A DNA stretch of 64,000 nucleotides from Croceitalea marina (GTDB taxonomy: Bacteria; Bacteroidota; Bacteroidia; Flavobacteriales; Flavobacteriaceae), in the NCBI RefSeq assembly GCF_042684265.1, contig NZ_JBHULB010000017.1:163521-227520 (forward strand), given 5' to 3'. Positions 1-9,086 of the stretch are shown here, in pieces. Each line of letters begins with the position of its first letter. Position 1 is the first letter of the stretch. The notes beneath the pieces were generated by a model, which saw only the letters and a program-made list of their open reading frames with translations, ran no database searches and was not told where the DNA came from. Made by a program: the position numbers and the translations under genes.

Positions 1-1054
1 TAAATATACCACCATCTACCATTAGTTGAAAAATACCGCCAAGGCCATGTGCATCTGTCTTACCTGGCGGTGATTCTGGAATAAAACTTCTATACTTTTT
101 CAAATTCCGCTGTAAAGGATAATTTCCTAATCCAATTCCAAAAATTGGATTTTCCAATACCATTTTAGGAGCTATATGAGAACCTGCTATTCTACCCATA
201 ATTAAACTAGTATCATTTGGTCTTTCAGAAACATACTTCTCCATATTCTGAATGTGCTCTATGTATACATTTGCTAGTTTTGCAAAAGCGAATATGGCAA
301 TGACGCCTCCTATCAATAAAACAATGAAGCTAAGACTTTTGATTTTTCTATAAACCGTTTTATAATAATAAATAACCCCCCATATTACTAAGAGTAACAT
401 GCCTGCTTTGGATTTTGCAAAAAAAATAATATTAAAAATTATAAAGAGTCTTATTATTATGTTTAATCTTGATTTATACCAAAAGGAAAGTACAAAAACA
501 AATGAAAGCATTAAACCATAAGGTCCACCTTCTACAAACCCTCCCTTTAATCTATAGTCATTACTAAAAGTAATATAGACTAAGTCTGAATTTGAGATTA
601 TACCATTAATAACAAGCACATATATTAGTGAATTAATAATGATTAAAATGAATGATATAAAAACAATTCTCTCCACAAATTGAATTAATTTTTCATGAGA
701 TTTATTTTTAAAATAAAAAATTATCAAAGCAACTAGATTGATACATGCAATCAATTCGAAAAATCTACCTATTGTAATTAAATAGGGTTTTTTTAATATA
801 GACAAACCTTTTAGTGGTGGGAACTCTCTGTATATATTAAAAAACAATGAAACTCCTAACCAAAGAGAAAATAAAAAATAAAAATAAAGACACCATTTGT
901 TAATTTTTCTGGAATATAAGAATGGGGGTAGAAACAATAGAATAATTTCAGATAATTTAACCACCCCAATTTTGAATTCAGTGAAGTGTATGCTAAGAAT
1001 AACCAGAATAATCAGTAAAACTTCTTTAATGGATAATTGCTGGCTAAATTTCAT
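1..1054 (-). CDS. O-antigen polymerase/ligase-like membrane protein (Wzy/WaaL type), partial
   Basis: The frame is open from an ATG at 1054 to the window edge (351 codons visible); the 3' end is missing. The translation is a polytopic membrane protein with about nine hydrophobic segments. Near its visible end it has a hydrophilic stretch followed by 'NPIFGIGLGNYP', a pattern typical of the Wzy/WaaL O-antigen ligase family, which polymerises polysaccharide repeat units or transfers them to an acceptor on the periplasmic face of the inner membrane. The start overlaps the stop of the upstream glycerophosphotransferase gene by 11 bases, so it is the last visible gene of this polysaccharide operon. 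Polymerase and ligase cannot be told apart from the sequence. Confidence 0.8.
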   Translation of the reverse strand, partial: MKFSQQLSIKEVLLIILVILSIHFTEFKIGVVKLSEIILLFLPPFLYSRKINKWCLYFYFLFSLWLGVSLFFNIYREFPPLKGLSILKKPYLITIGRFFELIACINLVALIIFYFKNKSHEKLIQFVERIVFISFILIIINSLIYVLVINGIISNSDLVYITFSNDYRLKGGFVEGGPYGLMLSFVFVLSFWYKSRLNIIIRLFIIFNIIFFAKSKAGMLLLVIWGVIYYYKTVYRKIKSLSFIVLLIGGVIAIFAFAKLANVYIEHIQNMEKYVSERPNDTSLIMGRIAGSHIAPKMVLENPIFGIGLGNYPLQRNLKKYRSFIPESPPGKTDAHGLGGIFQLMVDGGIF

Positions 1055-2264
1055 TAGGGATTTTGATTACTGGTGAAGTTTCAAATTCAAAACTTTTTAA
1101 AGTTTGGTTCCTTTGGTTCTTAAACCTGTCATTTTCTGTGTCGATATAGACTAGTTCTTCTAAAATTTGATTCCAAGTTAGACAAATAGGCCCAATTTGC
1201 AAATCTTCGTACTCATAATAAAATTTAGCGGTGTTTCTGTATTCTTCTAAATCATAACTCATAAACAAAATTGGTCTATCAACCAAAATAAAGTCAAAAA
1301 AAACACTTGAGTAATCAGTTATTAAAACATCTGTAAATTTTAACATTGGATAAGGGTCTGCGTACTCATATATAAAAATATTATTGAATTCCTTGGCTAT
1401 TTCATTAACTTCTTCTAGGTCTAAAAAATGTGCTTTTATAATAAATAGCCAATTTCTATGACGACAAAATTCATTTAGCTCTTTTAAATTTAAGCTTGAA
1501 TCTTTAATTACATCTATAATTGTTTTTCCAAATTGTCTTCTTTGGGTAGGCAACCACGATATTATTTTATCATATTTGTGATTGATTGACTCTAACATGA
1601 TTTTTTCAGGAAAGAAGTTTTCGGGTAATATAAAATCTTCTTCCAAACACAATGTTCTAGGCTGCCTTGCAATAAATATATTATCTTGAATCTTATTGTT
1701 TCTAAAAGAAAAAGAAAATGCTTCATAAGAATTTTCCTTGGCTGTCTGACAAGGTGCCAAGAGATAATCACAGGTCATGTAATAGGCGTACGGTAAGTAT
1801 TCTGCTATGAATTTCCTGAATTTTCCTTTAAAATTATCATCATACCAGTCTCCGCCGTAGCCCACTTTTCTCAGGGCCATGGCATGCCATAGTTGTACAA
1901 TTTTAGCCCCTCCGACCAAACTACCGTTTATGTCGGTGAGTTGATGCGAAATAATTGCATTGCCTGCCCTTAAACACATGTAAATGCCCTTTGAAGAGTA
2001 TAGGTATTCCGCAGGTAGATCTAAACTATTTAACATGCTCACAACATCTTTGTTCTTCGAAATCCAAACTAAATTTCGATTTTTGGACAAAGAGGAGGAG
2101 GTATAGTGTTGAATATAATAGTATTTAGGGTTATCAGCAAAATGCAACCCAAGATTAGATCCTATTACGGTAAGGTCTTTTTTCTTAGGGAATATTTTTG
2201 AAATTAAATAAATAGGCCCACCTATCACTATGGTAATAAAATATCTGATACCCTTTACTAGCAT
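1044..2264 (-). CDS. CDP-glycerol glycerophosphotransferase family protein (TagB/TagF-like)
   Basis: 406 residues. Family hallmarks are visible: 'VQLWHAMA' at about 123-130 (the QxWH motif followed by K and G) and 'DVLITDYSSVFFDF' near 315, which matches the nucleotide-binding TDYSS signature of TagB/TagF enzymes. An N-terminal hydrophobic stretch (about 7-24) could anchor it to the inner membrane. Family members transfer glycerol-phosphate or other polyol-phosphate units from a CDP donor to a growing polymer or lipid-linked acceptor. It sits 12 bases downstream of the flippase gene and overlaps the polymerase gene, so it is part of the same operon. The exact donor (CDP-glycerol or another CDP-polyol) is not determined. 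Confidence 0.85.
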   Translation of the reverse strand: MLVKGIRYFITIVIGGPIYLISKIFPKKKDLTVIGSNLGLHFADNPKYYYIQHYTSSSLSKNRNLVWISKNKDVVSMLNSLDLPAEYLYSSKGIYMCLRAGNAIISHQLTDINGSLVGGAKIVQLWHAMALRKVGYGGDWYDDNFKGKFRKFIAEYLPYAYYMTCDYLLAPCQTAKENSYEAFSFSFRNNKIQDNIFIARQPRTLCLEEDFILPENFFPEKIMLESINHKYDKIISWLPTQRRQFGKTIIDVIKDSSLNLKELNEFCRHRNWLFIIKAHFLDLEEVNEIAKEFNNIFIYEYADPYPMLKFTDVLITDYSSVFFDFILVDRPILFMSYDLEEYRNTAKFYYEYEDLQIGPICLTWNQILEELVYIDTENDRFKNQRNQTLKSFEFETSPVIKIPNEI

Positions 2265-2276
2265 AGTCTAATTGTT

Positions 2277-3518
2277 TTACTTCAAACTGTTTATTTTAAT
2301 TAATTTTTTAACTCCATGCATTCTAACTGAAAAAACAATTACCTGTGTGAGGATTAATAAGAGGGCCATAAGATAAATTGTTAAATATGGATAAATTATC
2401 AACAACACTAAAAAATGTATTATACTACCCGCAACTACGCTATAATTAGCATGTTTTTCATAGCCAAAGGCACCAAGCAAAGGATAGCCTATAAAAATAG
2501 TAGGAACAATAACAAACGCAAGCAAACAAAAATATTTCAATAATTCAGCACTTTCACTATACCCATCACCAAATATAATGTTGACGATTTCCCCAGAAAA
2601 AAAATAGGTGAACGTTAAGACGGTTAAGTTTACCAAAATAACGCCAACGAATATTTTTTTAAAAAGTTCCATGTCGCGTTTCTTAACCATAAACGGATAA
2701 ATAGCATCGGATAAAGGAGTGTAGACAACTATCATTGCCGTATATAATTTCTCAGCAACCCCAAAAATGCCGGCATAATATTCACCTAAAAATATACCGA
2801 CTATAAAATTATTTCCAGAGGTGTACGCTGCAATTGAAGCCCTAGATAAAAAATACTGGGTACTGTTGTTCAATTGCTCCTTGATTTGAAACCATTTAGG
2901 TATTGAAAAATAAACCCCAAACTCTTTCTTTGCCAAATAAATTGATACAAAACCAGCTAGCGTAAACCCTATTGAATATAACAAAGGGACAAATATATAG
3001 TCCTCAGAGCTATTGATTACTACAAAAATTAATATCGTAAACGTTAGCTTCGAAACTAGGTTAACAATAGTAATATATTTCATCCTTTCCATTCCTTGAA
3101 ACAGCCATATAGGAGTAAAGGTCTGACCGATTACCATGCCGAAGCCTAAAAAATATGCCTCTCTATGCTCGCTTATAATAGGCACTGTAAAACCTAATAT
3201 TGCCAATAATAAAAATGTAATCAGTAGAAGTACGATTTTTATGCTTATAATACTGCTGAAAATTTCATTTACTTTTCTGATGTCAAGTCTATGATTAGAT
3301 ACTTCTTTAGTTGCAGATAGATTGAAGCCATAATCATTTAGAACGAATAGGAGCTGCATTACTGAATACACCATAAAAACTACTCCATAATTTGAAACTC
3401 CTAATACTCGTGCTAAATATGGTAGTGTAATAAATGGTAAGATTATATTAGCAATCTGTATTGTTGATAATGCTAGAAAATTCTTTACTAAAACATTCTT
3501 TAGAATTGATTTTTTCAT
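2277..3518 (-). CDS. Polysaccharide flippase (Wzx/MATE-like oligosaccharide exporter)
   Basis: 413 residues, about 12 hydrophobic segments along the whole length. The N-terminus ('NFLALSTIQIANIILPFITLP', then 'ARVLGVSNYGV') is typical of polysaccharide biosynthesis (Polysacc_synt) flippases. These proteins move undecaprenyl-linked repeat units from the cytoplasmic to the periplasmic side of the inner membrane. It lies between the nucleotidyltransferase and glycerophosphotransferase genes with a 110-base gap on the 5' side. Together with the polymerase and the Wzz-like gene it indicates a Wzx/Wzy-type assembly route. Confidence 0.88.
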   Translation of the reverse strand: MKKSILKNVLVKNFLALSTIQIANIILPFITLPYLARVLGVSNYGVVFMVYSVMQLLFVLNDYGFNLSATKEVSNHRLDIRKVNEIFSSIISIKIVLLLITFLLLAILGFTVPIISEHREAYFLGFGMVIGQTFTPIWLFQGMERMKYITIVNLVSKLTFTILIFVVINSSEDYIFVPLLYSIGFTLAGFVSIYLAKKEFGVYFSIPKWFQIKEQLNNSTQYFLSRASIAAYTSGNNFIVGIFLGEYYAGIFGVAEKLYTAMIVVYTPLSDAIYPFMVKKRDMELFKKIFVGVILVNLTVLTFTYFFSGEIVNIIFGDGYSESAELLKYFCLLAFVIVPTIFIGYPLLGAFGYEKHANYSVVAGSIIHFLVLLIIYPYLTIYLMALLLILTQVIVFSVRMHGVKKLIKINSLK

Positions 3519-3628
3519 GAAATTCTTATTCCAGCGTTAGAATATTACGGAGCGACCCTTTTCTAAATAGAAACAAAGAGCAGTTGCGTATGATTTTAAA
3601 GATATTTTATCAATAATTAATTAGTCTT

Positions 3629-4345
3629 CTAGCTGCCAAATAATTCTTTTGCCCTTAAATAATCCTCCTCAAAGTCCACCTCAACAAACTTATATTTAAG
3701 AATATCTAAAACCTTTATGAATATGGAATCATTATCAATCGCACTTTGTACCACTGATTCCATATAATAGTTTAAATTTCCAGTCTTAAAAAGCTCTTCT
3801 GCCCTGTTTTTAAAGTAAGGTATTGTTTCTTTACTGAATTTTGCTATTCCCAAAAATTCTCCCTGTGCTTTTTCTGGAGCAACTTCTTTAGTAATGTCCA
3901 AAAGGTTATTGTTATTGTCCAATACCACCTTCATTTCTTCATCTCCACATTCCTTGTTTTCATAGGGAAGTACCATGTCTCCATTACTTTCCGTAAGCAT
4001 TTGCCATATTTCATAGTCGGCAAGTGTATCCGCATGAAGAAAAAGAAAGTCTTCTTTGATGTGGCCTAGCGCCATATAAAGGGACCCTAGCACATTACAA
4101 TAATTCCAAAAAGGATTGTATATAATTTCTACTTTAGCATTATTTTCAATGTGTTTTTCTATCAATTGACTGTTGAATCCTGTGACTACTAAAATTTTTT
4201 GAATCCCGATTTTTTCTAAAACCCTGAGATTATAATCTAAAAGCGTGTTTCCATTGTAATCCAAGGGTAATAAACTTTTTGGTAAATCAGTTGTATATTC
4301 CCCTAATCTACTTCCCTTGCCTGCGGCCATTATTACTGCAACCAT
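3629..4345 (-). CDS. Sugar/polyol-phosphate nucleotidyltransferase (LicC-like NTP transferase)
   Basis: 238 residues, single Rossmann-like NTP transferase domain. The N-terminus 'VIMAAGKGSRLGEYTTDLPK' carries the pyrophosphorylase signature with the catalytic Arg and Lys. 'YNPFWNYCNVLGSLYMA' near 76-92 resembles LicC-type cytidylyltransferases. An acidic 'LHADTLAD' at about 103-110 fits the metal-binding Asp. The enzyme probably activates a phosphorylated alcohol or sugar with CTP. Its start overlaps the stop of the iron alcohol dehydrogenase gene by one base (TAATG), indicating translational coupling. The substrate is unknown; CDP-polyol formation is inferred from the neighbours. Confidence 0.78.
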   Translation of the reverse strand: MVAVIMAAGKGSRLGEYTTDLPKSLLPLDYNGNTLLDYNLRVLEKIGIQKILVVTGFNSQLIEKHIENNAKVEIIYNPFWNYCNVLGSLYMALGHIKEDFLFLHADTLADYEIWQMLTESNGDMVLPYENKECGDEEMKVVLDNNNNLLDITKEVAPEKAQGEFLGIAKFSKETIPYFKNRAEELFKTGNLNYYMESVVQSAIDNDSIFIKVLDILKYKFVEVDFEEDYLRAKELFGS

Positions 4346-5436
4346 TATAGTGCTAATTTTAAAACATTATTGATACTTGATCTGTCCTTGTAAGAAGGGT
4401 CAACCTGCATATTTCCCGAAACCTTGTTGGCTATTTCGTTAATATTATGCTCATGTAGCCCTAGTTTGGTGATTCCAAAATTAATATTGAGTTCGTTCTT
4501 TAATTTATCTACTTTTTCAATAAACTGGTCTACTGTCAGATTAAGGTCTGAAGCCAATAGATTAAATGCTTCGATATTCTCTTGCTGCAAATGTTTTAAC
4601 CAACCTTTATAAATGGCAATAAGTCCTTGAGCATGGCTTGTCTCCGTCATTGGTCCAATTACATATTGTATTCTATGTGGTAGACAAGTAGAGCTAAATG
4701 CAAGATTAATGCCCATAAGGGTGGATACTATTGCTACCTTTTCCATGTCCTCTATTGAATCATTTTTACATGCCGGAACTAAGTGTTGAAATATTGTTTT
4801 GATACAGTTTATTGATTGAATCCTTACTAATGCAGTGCTTTTTTTAGAAATATATGTTTCTATCGCATGCGTTAAACAGTCAAAACCCACTTCTGCTTTA
4901 AGAGCAGTAGGGCAGCCATTATGTAAATTGGCATCAATAAGCACATAATCTGGTTGTACAATTTCACCTCTAATTCCACCTTTTTTTCCATTTACCTTGT
5001 CATAAAGAATAGCACCAAAAGATAATTCAGCTCCTGTGCCAGCTGTTGTTGGTATTGCCAAAAGCTTAATTTTTTCTGTCGGTATTGGGCTTCTGCCATA
5101 AAAAACATCCTTATAAGAAGTGTTGCCAAATGCTACTGACAATGCTTTTGCTGCGTCGATCGTAGAGCCTCCGCCAATTGCAATAATACTATCGAGTTCT
5201 ACTCCCTTTAATTTGTCCAAAACCAAATCAAGGTCTTCAAATGGGGCATCTGGCCTTACATGATTAAAAATGTGTAATTGGGAATCATTTTTCAAACCAT
5301 CAAATATTTCGTGCAATCCATGATTTTCACTGACAGTTTTAGAAGAAATTACCAAAATTTCTTTTCCAAGCGGGAATTTTTTTATGGAGCTTTCACTAAC
5401 TTTTTCAATTATAATGTCAGGTTTTATGGAATACAT
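4345..5436 (-). CDS. Iron-containing alcohol dehydrogenase
   Basis: 363 residues, family III metal-dependent dehydrogenase. The NAD(P)-binding 'GGGSTIDAAKA' is at 88-98 and 'TTAGTGAE' at 130-137. The metal ligands fit D186 and H190 ('GFDCLTH'), H254 ('LPHR') and H268 ('SHAQ'). Family members include phosphonoacetaldehyde reductase and polyol dehydrogenases. Here, between a kinase and a nucleotidyltransferase, it probably reduces an aldehyde or keto phosphate to the alcohol that is then activated, playing the role that TarJ plays for ribitol. No PEP mutase or phosphonopyruvate decarboxylase gene is nearby, which argues against a phosphonate route but does not exclude it. Two bases separate it from the kinase gene. 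Confidence 0.85.
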   Translation of the reverse strand: MYSIKPDIIIEKVSESSIKKFPLGKEILVISSKTVSENHGLHEIFDGLKNDSQLHIFNHVRPDAPFEDLDLVLDKLKGVELDSIIAIGGGSTIDAAKALSVAFGNTSYKDVFYGRSPIPTEKIKLLAIPTTAGTGAELSFGAILYDKVNGKKGGIRGEIVQPDYVLIDANLHNGCPTALKAEVGFDCLTHAIETYISKKSTALVRIQSINCIKTIFQHLVPACKNDSIEDMEKVAIVSTLMGINLAFSSTCLPHRIQYVIGPMTETSHAQGLIAIYKGWLKHLQQENIEAFNLLASDLNLTVDQFIEKVDKLKNELNINFGITKLGLHEHNINEIANKVSGNMQVDPSYKDRSSINNVLKLAL

Positions 5437-5438
5437 CT

Positions 5439-6956
5439 TTATAAATTACTAATAGTTTCAGAAGAGAACGATTGCACCTTATCCCTTATTTTCAGATGCT
5501 CGTTGTACATAGTCAAAAGTTTTTCGTTTAACCCTTTGTAGAATTCAAAAAACTCCTTATAAATTTTATGGTTCGCGTCAGAAGGGTTAATGATTTTTCT
5601 AACTCTAATAATAGATGAGGCTGCTGCTTCTACAGAACTAAACTTATTAAGGCTAACCAACAATAAAATAAATGCTCCGACAGAAGTGCTTTCAAAATTT
5701 TCGATGACTTTTATTCTTTTATTAGTTACGTCTGCTTTAATTTGATTTATAAGGTCAAATCTGGCCAATCCTCCACTGACGGACATAGAGTCAACTTCCA
5801 CACCATTATCTATTATCAGTTGTAATAAATCGTTCGACACGTATGCCGTAGATTCAAAAACTGCTCTTGAAAATTCCATTATAGAACTTGCTCTGTCTAT
5901 TCCAAAAAATGTTCCCCTAGCATTTGAACTTTTAAAAGGTGCTCTTTCCCCAAGCATGTAAGGAAGAAAAACAATACCATGTGCCCCCATTGAAACTTGA
6001 TGGGCATTATTCTCCATAATATAATAGACGTTCTTGTCGTTTTCGTCGTAAAATGCTTGTTTGAGCCATTCTATTATTCCTCCACCTAAGTTATTCGAGG
6101 CCCCTATTAAGTAATTATCATAATTACCTAATTTTTGTGAAAGAATTGGCCCAGACTTAGTCGTTAAACCTGTCTTGGACAATACCCTTACTGACGTCAC
6201 CGTACCTGAAACATCACAAGCCGTCTTGGGGTCCCCATCAAAAGAACCAATTACCGCGCAAATGGCATCATAAGTGGTTAGAATATACTTGCATTTGCTA
6301 TTAAAACCATACTTTCTTAATATGTTATTAGATAAGCTGAAAGAAAAGCCGACTTCCTTCACTAGAGGCAAGGATGCTTTATCCAAATCTACTTCCGAAA
6401 GAACTTCTTGCAAGTATGCCCCGTCATAATAAAGCCCTTTACTGGCATTCAGAGAATCTGTAAATACCTCGCTTGTAAAATAATAATTAAGAAATTCCCC
6501 GGCACCCATCCAGTATTTTACTTTTTCAAAAACTTCTGGTTTGTTATTTTTGAACCATAAAGCTTTGGGTATTATAGAAGAAGCAGGGCATTTAAGGTCA
6601 TTTATTGTTGTTTTTTGTCTTAATACCTTTTCAACATATTCAGCTTCAGAAGAAGCTCGTTTATCCGAAACCATCATTACCTTAGTGACAGCATCTCCTT
6701 CAGCATTCATTCCGTAAACACAAGAGGAGCTTGTAGTGGATGTGATATATTGAATTTTGTCTTTTAGATAATCTATGGAGGATATTTCTTGTAAAATATC
6801 CTCTAATTTAGAATTCCACTCGGGGACGTCTTGCTCTACCCTATTCTGAAAAAGCTTAGAGAAAACTGGTTTAGAGGTTACATAGACTTGCATCCCTTCT
6901 TCATTGAAAACAATTCCTCGAATGGACTTAAGTCCTAAGTTAACTATTAAGTACAT
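5439..6956 (-). CDS. FGGY-family carbohydrate kinase
   Basis: 505 residues, the usual length for FGGY kinases (xylulokinase, glycerol kinase and relatives). The N-terminal 'LIVNLGLKSIRGIVFN' is a phosphate-1-like ATPase motif with a divergent first strand (NLGLKS where DxGTxS is usual). 'VDSMSVSGGLARFDLINQI' near 390 is the typical C-terminal adenosine motif, preceded by 'AVFESTAYVSNDLLQ'. It phosphorylates a sugar or polyol of unknown identity. It lies 5 bases after the aldolase gene and 2 bases before the dehydrogenase gene. A FGGY kinase beside an aldolase usually suggests sugar catabolism; in this polysaccharide operon a biosynthetic role is more likely. Confidence 0.85.
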   Translation of the reverse strand: MYLIVNLGLKSIRGIVFNEEGMQVYVTSKPVFSKLFQNRVEQDVPEWNSKLEDILQEISSIDYLKDKIQYITSTTSSSCVYGMNAEGDAVTKVMMVSDKRASSEAEYVEKVLRQKTTINDLKCPASSIIPKALWFKNNKPEVFEKVKYWMGAGEFLNYYFTSEVFTDSLNASKGLYYDGAYLQEVLSEVDLDKASLPLVKEVGFSFSLSNNILRKYGFNSKCKYILTTYDAICAVIGSFDGDPKTACDVSGTVTSVRVLSKTGLTTKSGPILSQKLGNYDNYLIGASNNLGGGIIEWLKQAFYDENDKNVYYIMENNAHQVSMGAHGIVFLPYMLGERAPFKSSNARGTFFGIDRASSIMEFSRAVFESTAYVSNDLLQLIIDNGVEVDSMSVSGGLARFDLINQIKADVTNKRIKVIENFESTSVGAFILLLVSLNKFSSVEAAASSIIRVRKIINPSDANHKIYKEFFEFYKGLNEKLLTMYNEHLKIRDKVQSFSSETISNL

Positions 6957-6961
6957 ATTTT

Positions 6962-7795
6962 TTAGAGCGTATATTTATGCAAGTAATTTTCAAATAATTT
7001 TGATAGGCCTACCATCATGTTATCGTGATAAGAGATTTCATTATATAGTTTGTTGTTATTATTGGCAAATTTCTTGACAAGGTCCATTGTTTCCTTTTTT
7101 AATTGTGTTGAGATATTAATTTTAACTACGCCTAATGATATGGCCTCCCTAATAACATTTTCTGGAAGTCCCGTGCCTCCGTGTAAAACGAATAATTGAT
7201 TTGCCTCAAGTTGATTGCTAGCGTCTTTCAAAATAGAAATATCAATTCCGTCAAGATTTTCATAAAAGCCATGGGCATTCCCTATGCCTAGAGCCATTAA
7301 ATCTATTTTGGTTTCTTTTACATACCTTATAATTTCCATTATTTCGGCATATGAAGAACCTTCTTCGCCAAAACCATCTTCAACTCCTGAAACTTTACCT
7401 AGCTCGCCTTCTACCAAGCAACCTGCTTTTTCCGCATATTCCATTATAATTAAAGTGTTTTTAATGTTTTCATCAATGGCAAAAGCAGAACCGTCATACA
7501 TAACAGAATCAAATCCTGAATCAATACAAAACTTAATAAAATCTAAATCAATACAATGATCTAAATGAAAATAAGTATAATCTGTTTTGTATTTTCTGAT
7601 GATATATTCTACCGAGTACTTATCATTTAAAAATCTCAAAAATCTTTCTGAAAATTGAATGATTACTGGAACTTTAAGTTTACTGGCCGTAAATACACAT
7701 GCTTCTAACTGATAAAAGTTTTGTAAATTGAATGCAAAAGTAGATTTTCCTTTTTTCTTTAACTCGACTAGAGCTTTACTTAGTTTTTTTTTCAA
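6962..7795 (-). CDS. Class II (zinc-dependent) ketose-bisphosphate aldolase family protein
   Basis: 277 residues. Signature elements in order: 'FHLDHC' at 76-81 (Asp and zinc-binding His), 'GFDSVMYDGS' at 94-103, 'VEGELG' at 128-133 (Glu), 'GIGNAHG' at 170-176 (zinc His), 'HGGTGL' at 205-210 (zinc His, phosphate loop) and 'KINISTQ' near 225. All expected metal ligands are present, so it should be active. It is shorter than fructose-bisphosphate aldolases of glycolysis and closer to GatY/KbaY/FbaA-like enzymes. It is the first gene of the tight block 7795 to 3629 and probably supplies or removes a ketose phosphate for the putative polyol pathway. Confidence 0.87.
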   Translation of the reverse strand: MKKKLSKALVELKKKGKSTFAFNLQNFYQLEACVFTASKLKVPVIIQFSERFLRFLNDKYSVEYIIRKYKTDYTYFHLDHCIDLDFIKFCIDSGFDSVMYDGSAFAIDENIKNTLIIMEYAEKAGCLVEGELGKVSGVEDGFGEEGSSYAEIMEIIRYVKETKIDLMALGIGNAHGFYENLDGIDISILKDASNQLEANQLFVLHGGTGLPENVIREAISLGVVKINISTQLKKETMDLVKKFANNNNKLYNEISYHDNMMVGLSKLFENYLHKYTL

Positions 7796-7981
7796 CTTTT
7801 ATGTTTTTTGTAGAATTTGAAACTCTCTTTTTAGCTTAATCAACAAAGTTTATATTGAAAGGTATTAGATTAGAGTGCTGGTTTTCATGGTGGTAATGAG
7901 GTTATATGAACGTTTAAAAGTCATACAAACTATAGCCCTTATGTAATCAAATTATGTTCTATTTCTATAATTTATTTCATT

Positions 7982-8968
7982 CTATAATATATCCCTTACT
8001 TTATTGTTAAGATATTTAATCATTGAAAATATGAAGAAAACACCCAATAAAATAAGTGGACTAAAAACAGTTATTTCTTCATAAATTATTTTTTGAACTT
8101 CTTGGGACTTGCCAAAATTAATAACTTTGATAGCTTCAGTGCGTTCTGTCAGTTCCAATTTCTTTGATTCAATGTCTTTTATTAAGCTATTTTTAAGATT
8201 AAATAGTCCTGTAATATCCATACGTTCTTCATTGTCCAATACTATCCTATCTGTGCCGGATATATTATCACTTTGGGTCATTTTTTTTGCGTAATTGGAT
8301 ATTAACTCATCAACTTGTTTCAACAATGATTTATTCTCCTCAATTCTACTCTCCGCATTTTCTCTATAAATTTCTACTATGTCGTCAAAATATTCATTGG
8401 AATTAATGTATGTCATTACTTTCCCGGCAAAAGCTTTTCCTTTTTCCGCGTCTTTGTAAAAGAAGGTAATCCGGTGGTTAAAAGAACTTTTATTTTGTAA
8501 TTCTGCCCGAACAATATCGGCTACGGCTTCAGTATTTTCAAAACTTTGCAAAAGCTCTAAAAACTTCATTTCGCTCTCAGAACTCTTTTTTCCATCATCT
8601 ATTGGAGCAATACTTATTTCGAAACCTTTTAAATCTTCTATTTCTACTCCAATTTCTTGGAAAAAACTAAAGTTTTCAGCTTCTATATTTGCCTGAATCT
8701 CATCAACAACATCATACAAATAGTTTTTACTTTCCATTTGAGGCTTTACAATAACCTCTGTCTTCAATTTTTTGGTTATAATCTGATTTAGCCCATACCC
8801 AATGGCAGCACCTAAAACAATAAGACCCAAAAGGATTAATGCGTTTTTTTTAAGGTATAGAAACAACCTTAAAAAAGCTCTAAAAAGCTTATTGAAACCT
8901 TTCCCTATTAATTGAAACAGCTGCCCCAAATCAATTTCATCAGAATTATTTGCTTGGTTATTTGCCAT
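7982..8968 (-). CDS. Wzz/chain-length-determinant-like membrane protein
   Basis: 328 residues with the layout of polysaccharide co-polymerases: a short cytoplasmic N-terminus, TM1 at about 43-64, a long helical periplasmic domain and TM2 at about 300-318, then a short tail. No kinase domain is attached. Such proteins set polymer chain length in Wzx/Wzy systems. It lies 186 bases upstream of the aldolase gene and 118 bases downstream of rfbD, on the same strand. Similarity in this family is weak, so the call rests mainly on topology and context. Confidence 0.68.
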   Translation of the reverse strand: MANNQANNSDEIDLGQLFQLIGKGFNKLFRAFLRLFLYLKKNALILLGLIVLGAAIGYGLNQIITKKLKTEVIVKPQMESKNYLYDVVDEIQANIEAENFSFFQEIGVEIEDLKGFEISIAPIDDGKKSSESEMKFLELLQSFENTEAVADIVRAELQNKSSFNHRITFFYKDAEKGKAFAGKVMTYINSNEYFDDIVEIYRENAESRIEENKSLLKQVDELISNYAKKMTQSDNISGTDRIVLDNEERMDITGLFNLKNSLIKDIESKKLELTERTEAIKVINFGKSQEVQKIIYEEITVFSPLILLGVFFIFSMIKYLNNKVRDIL

Positions 8969-9086
8969 GATTGGTTAAGAAATTAGTGTTCTAAAAATTT
9001 AGCTATAACAAATATAGTAGGTTTTTACCTCAAGATAATGTCTTGGTTAATTATAAAAAGACTCCTCTTTTAACAAATTTGAAAAT

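Noticed and set aside
4345..5436. Phosphonate (2-hydroxyethylphosphonate or aminoethylphosphonate) biosynthesis as the role of the dehydrogenase/nucleotidyltransferase pair
   Set aside because: PEP mutase and phosphonopyruvate decarboxylase genes, needed for that pathway, are absent from the neighbourhood; the aldolase and kinase fit a polyol route better.
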